Assembly: GCF_002878395.1 (NCBI RefSeq)
Contig: NC_061115.1
Location: forward strand, 59,000,986-59,064,985
Reading direction: 5' to 3'
From: Capsicum annuum
Lineage: Eukaryota; Streptophyta; Magnoliopsida; Solanales; Solanaceae
Length of the DNA stretch: 64,000 nucleotides
The translations under genes and the position numbers were made by a program. Below are positions 57,376 through 64,000 of this stretch, piece by piece. A model generated the notes under the pieces. The model searched no databases. It saw only the letters and a list, made by a program, of their open reading frames with translations, and had not been told where the DNA came from. Each line of letters begins with the position of its first letter. Position 1 is the first letter of the stretch.

Positions 57376-58360
57376 GTAATGACCCTTTAGGTTATTTTCT
57401 GTGTCTTGCTTATTTTTGCCGATAAAGCTTCTCTATAGCTTCCCCAAGTTATTAATGACTTATCGAAACTGATAGATCGGTTACCTAGAAATTCATTTGG
57501 TTCCTTGAACCACCTTCTCTATTGAAAGTCTTCATTGGTCTTAATTGACCACTAAGCAAAAACCTTGGTAAAACAGCCTCATATAAAACATCTGACTTCT
57601 CCATTGCATCCGGAACATCGAAAACTATGGGGTTACATATCTTGTTTGTTCAAAACAGACCCCAAATGCATCTCGAGGCATTAGCCAAAGCTCGGAACCA
57701 AGTTCCAAGCTTCAACCATGCCTTGTGTTAACCGAGATGCAGCAGCTACAGTGCCTTAACCCAAAACCCGTAAATCATTGAGGCTCAAGTGTAGCCTCAA
57801 ATTTGATTGATTGACTCAAATATCTTGAGGGTTATAACTCCCTAAAGGTATTTGAACAATGGTTTGGTCTTAGAAACTCATTTCCAAAGGTGAAACCCAC
57901 CTGGGAGTTTGGTGTCCTTTTGAGCTTGGCATAAAGGTGTCATAATGGGTATTTTCATTCTTATTGTAATTCTTAGATTGTATTGTTGATAGGTTTGCTC
58001 ATGAAAAAAGAGGTTTCAATAAAAGGAAAGGAAATACTTATTTGCTCATGAGTTGCTTGGACTTAAGGTAGGTTAGGCATAAATTAAGCTTGATTATAGT
58101 ATAATTGTTGACATTATGTGAGCTTGGGTTGGGTTTAGATGATAAATGGTTGAATGGTTATAATTGGGATTAGTTAGTTCTTATAGGTTATTGAACTTGC
58201 AAGTGTGATGCTTGACCCTTATATTTTTGAGAAGGTATGTAGTAGATTTTTGAGGTATAGTAGTAATGTCATAAAGGTGCTTTGGCCGTGGATAGTATAT
58301 AGATAAAATTAGGTATTTGGGGTAGAATGTCCCAATTTGATGGACTAGTAAATTATGTTG
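57376..58360 (+). repeat. LTR-like sequence (TGTAATGACCC head)
   Basis: It starts abruptly in the RNase H of element F with TGTAATGACCCTTTAGG, a typical gypsy LTR start. A stretch near 57455-57510 loosely resembles the head of the C-type LTR (minus strand from 26071). No end, PBS or partner copy can be found, so it may be a truncated LTR. The ~1 kb holds no gene. Confidence 0.45.
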
Positions 58361-58760
58361 TATTCTTCATGGGTGGTATTTACTGAATAAAACAAGTATG
58401 AGCTGATGCCTATGATGCCTTACAACATGTATTTATAGTACCTAAAAGTCCCTAAGTCAACAAGGTACAACAATGTAAGCTATACAATTATCAACTACAA
58501 GCTGAAAATCTGAAAATCCTGCACATGCATGCTGAAATTTCTGCACATGCATGCCAACCTTTGTGGACCTTTTAAAGCTGGAAAATCTACACTTTCATAC
58601 CAGCCCGTGTGAAATTCCTAAAGTTTAATAAATGTTCTGCCAGCCAATTTTGACCATCTAGAAGGTGCTGGAATGTTGGCAGCAATGCGGAGCATTTATC
58701 GAAGCCCCGCCAAGCTCAAAAATGTGCCTGAATAGTCCGAAACATGCCCAAAACGTGAGG
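58361..58760 (-). promoter_or_regulatory. promoter-like patch: paired RY motifs and TATA box
   Basis: On the minus strand TATAAATA (58430-58437) lies about 90 bp downstream of two copies of CATGCATG (58524-58531 and 58546-58553), inside a repeated TGCACATGCATGC. CATGCATG is the plant RY element bound by B3 factors. No gene follows on the left, so it may be U3 of an unrecognised LTR or a small element. The reading is tentative. Confidence 0.35.
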
Positions 58761-61181
58761 AGTTTAATGGGTTGTGACGTTGAGAGTCACAATGTGGTTG
58801 TAAAAATAGTGACTTACGATTAATGATGTATGTTTTGTAAGAATTATGTATAAGGTTAGGTTGTAAATCATGTTTAGCACTAGACATTATGTTTGAACAA
58901 TTGATGTCCATGAAGGTGGATGTGATGATTTCTTGGTTAATGATACTAGTTTTATGGAAGTAATCTAATAGGATTGAATGGTATATGCAAGAGCCTAAGT
59001 TTATTTGATTCATAGTGAAGTATGATGTTGCATATATAATGTAGAGGTATGCCCAAGGTGATCTGAGGTTGCAGTATTTTCTAAGACTATTACACGTTTT
59101 ATGTGACGAGTGGTACCGTTGAGTTGCTAGGTGGAGAAAGACTAGTTAGATGTTATATGATGTTATGAATAGCCAAGTTAAAGAGTTTTGATTGATAGTG
59201 TTGAGCCTTTTTATATGATCTTGATTCTCATAGTAGAGAGATGTAAGTTTGGAGTCGCGATATTGGTAGGCTATGTCGGAAGTAGTATGATCCATTGAAG
59301 GCTCAGTGATATCCATGTTGAGTGCTAGATTCTAAGTTTGAGTTTTTGAAGGTTAAATGAATAGAAATAAGAGTTAAAGCACTAGAGGGTGTGCACTCCG
59401 ACTATGGGGATACTCATGAAGACTCGAAGTTAGTAATTGTGAAAGTATTATATGATGATTGTTGGGTCTATAGAATGATAAAGTGTATCTCAGAAGGTAG
59501 TATTAACAGTGGGTTTTCCACTTTCAGGTGTAGTCATTTGGGTTAAATGCCATGATATGCGTGTATAGTAGTTTTCCATACCCCAGAGTGCAGTGAGTGT
59601 ACTTCAGTTTAGAGTCTAGTAATGGATCTCCCAAAATTAATATGATGGATTGAAGCTAAGGGGGAGATGATAGAGCGAATAACCAAGTCAAGCTTTCAGA
59701 TTCTAGCCGTGAAGTCATGATGATATAAAACGTCAGAAAGTGAGGGTGAGACTCAACCCATTCTTATCTCAGTATTTTTTTTCCAGTTATCCCAATATCT
59801 ACTCATGCCTTACGCTTCATTCCAATGATCAAAATTCATGTTCATGCTTATGATAGAGAATCATGTACTCTTCAAGTTCTAAAATGAGAAGTTTCAGTTC
59901 ATTCAGTAGTCAGAATCACATTCCATAGGTTATGAACTCCAAATTGAGGTCATGTAGCTCATGACTCATGTACTCACGCTTTATAGTATGCTTGTTTTAG
60001 ATAAGACCATAAGTGTGAAGTAAGATCTGGGGCTAAGTTTTTAATACATGTGATGGTTAGTGGAAATTTATGTGTGTATGTTCTTGGGGTAGCGCGTGGG
60101 AGTTATATTAATAGTGGTTTAGAGAATATGTGAAGTATATCTTCATGGGTGTTTGCCTTGAAGTTCATATGAGGTTATAAAGATAGGCTTGAAGGACATG
60201 TTGGGATTTTAGTGAAGGGACGAAATATACGTTAGTGAATCTATAGTAAGAGTTTAGAGTTAGTCATTAATGTGGGAAGGCATGATATGCTTAGGGTGTG
60301 AACTTTAAAAATATATGGAAGATTGAATCATATTGTTTAGACTAGTATCATGGTATGACATGGTGTATTTTTGTGTCTTGGAGTTAGGCTTGATCACAGT
60401 GAAAGGATTTAAGCTACTATAGATATTGTAGAAAGAGCTATCAATGCCCATATGAGAATTATTAGTTAAATGGAATGAATATGGTATTTAAGGGAAATAG
60501 CATAGTTAAGGGAGTATTAAAGAAGTGTGCTAAGCTTGAAAAACAAGAAGTTGCATTGTCCAAGATCTTTTGCTCCATAATGCTGCTAGAATTTCTTTAG
60601 AAAGAGTGTTGAAGAGATACTCTTGTTGAATATAAGTTTACAGTGTATTTCAGTTTAGCAGTCAGGCAGACAAATTACGGTGGTTTTCCACCTTTTCACC
60701 CAATCCTGCTATTCGAAGTCTCATGCGTATGACCATCCCAAGAGATAATATATTTCATCCTAAGTTGTGAATTCAGTTCAGTCAAAGCATCATGTTTCAG
60801 ATTCAGTTATTTAGTCGTGACTCAGTTCATAAGTGTTCAGTGCATGATCTCAAATACTTCCAAGTATTTTAGCCCAGTTAGTATAATACCCTGGTATGAT
60901 CTAAGTCTTGATGCCTCATGATTCGTAATTGTATAAGTTATCACTTCTCAATTCAATATGTATGATTGGATCATGAACACTTCAAGGGAATCCTAAACTC
61001 TTAGCATGAATCAGCTTCTTGAAGCAAGTAAGGGCAAGTCAACTCAAAATTCAGTTTCGTGATGGAAGTTTAAATGTTTCAGATCAGTTATATACTTTCT
61101 TAGAATACACATCATGTCAGCATCATTCTATACCTTTGATCTTTAACATTTCCAATCCATCATTCAGGGACGAATGATTCC
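58761..61181 (+). other. non-coding internal region upstream of the 61195 LTR
   Basis: 2.4 kb with no catalytic motif on either strand. Stretches rich in TTCAGTTCAGTC-like words occur at about 59600-60000 and 60650-61060, and the two look loosely alike. The 3' edge has 'cattcagggacgaatgattcc' before the PPT, the usual gypsy phrase. It may be the internal region of a non-autonomous (LARD-like) element. Confidence 0.45.
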
Positions 61182-61194
61182 AAGGGGGAGATAA
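61182..61194 (+). other. polypurine tract before the 61195 LTR
   Basis: AAGGGGGAGATAA lies directly before TGTAACTCCCC. Confidence 0.8.
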
Positions 61195-63455
61195 TGTAAC
61201 TCCCCATAAAAGTTGTGCATGGATTAGCCTTTAATAGAGTGCTCTTAGACTTAAAACTTGAAAAATTTTCTAAGTGTAATGAGGACTTAGAGTCATTTTA
61301 GCTGGCAATCTTTGGGATACAACTTTTCAACCTTTCCGACCTCTGTTTTTAGATTTTCAAGCTGAGTTACAATCGGACAAGCTCATAGTACATTTCGGAA
61401 AAGTTTCGGAATTTTTTGGAAAACATAAGGCTGCATTTGGATTTCAAAACAGTAGCAAAATGCATAGCCTATTGCCTAGTTTTCAGCATTTCAGGACCAA
61501 CTTCAAATGATCATAACTCTCTGAATATAATGAAATAGGAGAGCTTCTACCTATCAAATGAAATATCTTTGAGTTTTATTTCCAATTCAAGTGGTTTCAT
61601 CCAAATCCAACATCTGAGTAAGGATTTATACCTGTTTTACTTCAGCCTGTCAGTTTGTCAACTGAGGGATAGTTTTGACTTTGTTTGTTTTCTTAGGGGC
61701 ATTTTAGTCATTTCACCTCACCCAAATTTTGTCTATAACACCAGATTTGGTCCCTAATTCATCAAAATATAATCCTTTTCTCAAATTTTCTCTCAAGAAC
61801 ACCCCTTAGGGTTTCAAAAAAAAGTTCAAATAACTCAAGATTCAACCGTGGGTTTTGGAAGATAATTAGAGATTTGGAATAACCATATCGTATGCTTCAA
61901 GGATCATCCCTTGAGGTATGCGGGGTTTTTCTAAATTCTCACGGACATAGAAAAATCATACTTTAGAATGAGATTTTTGAATCTATGTATATATTCATGT
62001 ATTAAATGCTTTAACATCATTGTTTTGGTCTTTTGACCTTCCCCAAAGTGATTTGAGAATATGAATGTATGAAACCATGTATTTAAGAATGAATTCTTGT
62101 TGAGAGCACGATTTTTGGTGAATTCCCTCTTATTATGAATTTTTTAGATTTCTCATAGCATATGAATTATTTTGCAATGCATCCTTGAAAAGCACTATAT
62201 GAAATGATTGAATTCTTGTTATGATTTAAAGGTAGTTTTACATCACTAAAGAGGGAATATATCATGAATGTTTAATGTTCATAGTGCATGTAATGAAAGA
62301 GTGCATGGATTTGCTAAAGGCACTAGACCACCATATGTTGATAAAGTTTTTGTATGATTTTGACTTGAGTTTCGAAACGCAAAATCTTCTAATTCAGTTG
62401 TATTTTTTTGGTGGTCTAATTTATTCTTGAAATGAAAGATTTAGCTTAATATATTATGGCTCAGAAATCATGACTTGCAAGTCTTGGTATGACAATACCG
62501 ATTCAGACCAATGTCATATCAGACTCAGACTAATAGACATTTCAGACTATTATGATTTTAGACATTCAGAATGTTGCATGTACAAAAAAGGTTTAAAATT
62601 GGGCATATAGAGATGTTAGGTGGTTCCCTGAAGAGGGCTTGAGTTCAAGCAACTCATTGCATAAAATCATAGTTTACCGACCCGGTTATATTATTATATA
62701 CTGAATTAAGTGTCGTGTGGCGTATCATATTTAAGAACTACAACCCTTGCGGCATACTCGGGTTGGAGGCTTACCCACCGAGTTAATGGCGGATTCTATA
62801 TTGCCTGTGGAATATCAGACTTGTAGGGGATACCACCTAACTTAGAAGTAATATACAGATCAGAGTTTGAGATTTACAGGCAGGTTACATGTTTTCAGAA
62901 GGTGCCCATGTGTTTTTCAAAAACTGTTTTATGCATAATGTTTGATGAACATTTGCTCTCACATATTATATATATATGTGTGTGTGTTCAATTACTTTAT
63001 TTTGGATTGCTTCGCATGGCAGTACAATTGTGCTGACCCCTTCTTCCTCCCAGGTACTGAGGCGCAGTCTAGGGGTCTAGATCCTTAGTAGAGTCTACAG
63101 ACAGGGTTGTCTCAAAGTTTAGTTGGTGAGCCTTCTTTGCTTCGGAAGGCGTAGTCATTTACGTATTTATTTTAGTATGGCTTTTGGTCTATTGAGGGCC
63201 TTGTCCCAGTTATTCAGATAGTATGTCAGTAGAGATTTCGCAGACTATTGCAGGTATTTATTAAATATTGTCAGGCATGTTTTCAGACCTTTAACTATTT
63301 TAAATTATTGATTATGTTTTTGTATTATTGTGTCTATTCCGTATTACTTTGATCATATAAATTATGTGCATGATTACCAGATAGACACAGGGCATTCTGG
63401 GCCTTCAGGTTTGGGAATGCTCGTCACGGCCAGGGCCCCGGTTCGGTTAGTGACA
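61195..63455 (+). repeat. gypsy 3' LTR (element G)
   Basis: 2261 bp from TGTAACTCCCC to GGTTAGTGACA, with the PPT on its left. It contains 'gtcacggccagggccccggttcgg' just before the end, a phrase common at the close of solanaceous gypsy LTRs (from memory). No matching 5' LTR is visible upstream. The LTR-like start at 57376 is a different sequence. A short (TA)n(TG)n run lies near 62968-62988. Confidence 0.65.
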
Positions 63456-63734
63456 TTAAACCTCAGTCGTTGGGTTATAAATATGGATAATGGTCGGTTA
63501 ATATATATACTTGATGGATTATCTAGTGGTCATGACATGGATAGCCTTGGGAAATTGATGATTATATATATCATATAGATATGTATGCTCATGTTATATG
63601 GTAATGCTTAGTAGAAAAGTAGGATGATACATGTTCTCTTACATCCTTATTACTCTATATTATGAGCTTGCATTTGCTTATTAATTTGGCTATGTACGTG
63701 TATGTATGTTACTGCCTTGATAAATGTAAAATGG
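63456..63734. other. unassigned sequence
   Basis: About 280 bp, AT-rich. I see no gene, LTR end or known motif. Confidence 0.4.
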
Positions 63735-64000
63735 CATGATGATGCCCGATGAATCCAAAAGATGTGATGATAATACTTGGTGAATCCGGAAAAGGTAATG
63801 ATGTATGATGTTGCCAGGTGAATCCAAAGAATATGTTGATATTATGATGATGCCTGGTGAATCCGGAGGACATGTTTATATGATGTTGATACCGGTAAAT
63901 TCAAAAGAGGTGATGATGTTATAATGATACTCAGTGAATCCAGAGAATATGCTGATACCCAGTGAATCTGGAGGATATGTTGATGTTATGTTGATACTAG
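63735..64000. repeat. minisatellite of 28-40 bp units, continuing past the window
   Basis: At least eight units of the form ATGATGATGCCYGGTGAATC followed by CRRARRAKRTG. The core 'gtgaatccggag' recurs about every 28-40 bp (63750, 63781, 63820, 63857, 63895, 63935, 63962). Some units are separated by an extra ATGTTGAT-like octamer. Confidence 0.85.

Noticed and set aside
57376..61194. 57376 as the 5' LTR of element G
   Set aside because: Its sequence does not match the LTR at 61195, so the two are not a pair.

Overview
The window looks like repeat-rich intergenic DNA from a flowering-plant nuclear genome, probably Solanaceae (pepper, tomato, potato or tobacco type). It is AT-rich, and everything I can classify is a decayed LTR retrotransposon. 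The family assignment of the host rests on remembered similarity of the element proteins and LTR ends, not on a search. I found no host gene, tRNA, rRNA or CRISPR. No reading frame exceeds about 220 codons, and every element protein carries stops, frameshifts, deletions or lost catalytic residues.

Layout, left to right. (1) 1-6805: Ty1/copia element I on the minus strand. It keeps gag but has lost the integrase core and the RT/RNase H. (2) 6806-8113: a plus-strand chromovirus-like Ty3/gypsy PR-RT fragment (A). (3) 8114-12101 plus 22411-22566: a minus-strand gypsy relic (D). (4) 12102-22410: element E, a structurally complete but dead plus-strand chromovirus with ~2.5-kb LTRs, a PBS, gag, PR, RT, RNase H, IN, a chromodomain, a PPT and a perfect AACTC target-site duplication. 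(5) 22567-26714 plus 40762-42762: element C, a second copy of the D family with a 3.5-kb LTR. (6) 26715-40761: element B, a 14-kb Athila-type gypsy element with ~1.58-kb LTRs, ACTAC on both flanks, gag-pol, and a decayed additional ORF between integrase and the 3' LTR. (7) 42763-45464 plus about 54605-57372: element F, another chromovirus, split in its gag by (8) copia element II at 45465-54015 (minus strand). Element II is itself split by (9) a solo LTR of the E type at 46891-49076. (10) 57376-61194: an LTR-like head, a promoter-like patch and non-coding internal sequence, followed by (11) a 2.26-kb LTR at 61195-63455. (12) 63735-64000: a minisatellite running out of the window.

The organising principle is nesting. 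E and C lie in D; B and F lie in C; copia II lies in F; the solo LTR lies in copia II. That is five levels (D > C > F > copia II > solo LTR) and gives a relative insertion order. Removing E together with one AACTC copy makes D's gag frame run on in phase to its zinc knuckle, which supports the reconstruction.

I see no new host biological system. The most unusual signals are: a palindromic GGACCAGGTCC-type word scattered through coding and non-coding parts of both copia elements; complementary deletions in the two copia copies; a similar additional ORF class after pol in both a copia and an Athila lineage; dense sub-repeat arrays in the E-type LTRs; a cluster of CTTAAG palindromes in the C LTR; and an 88-bp tandem array inside C's pol region.
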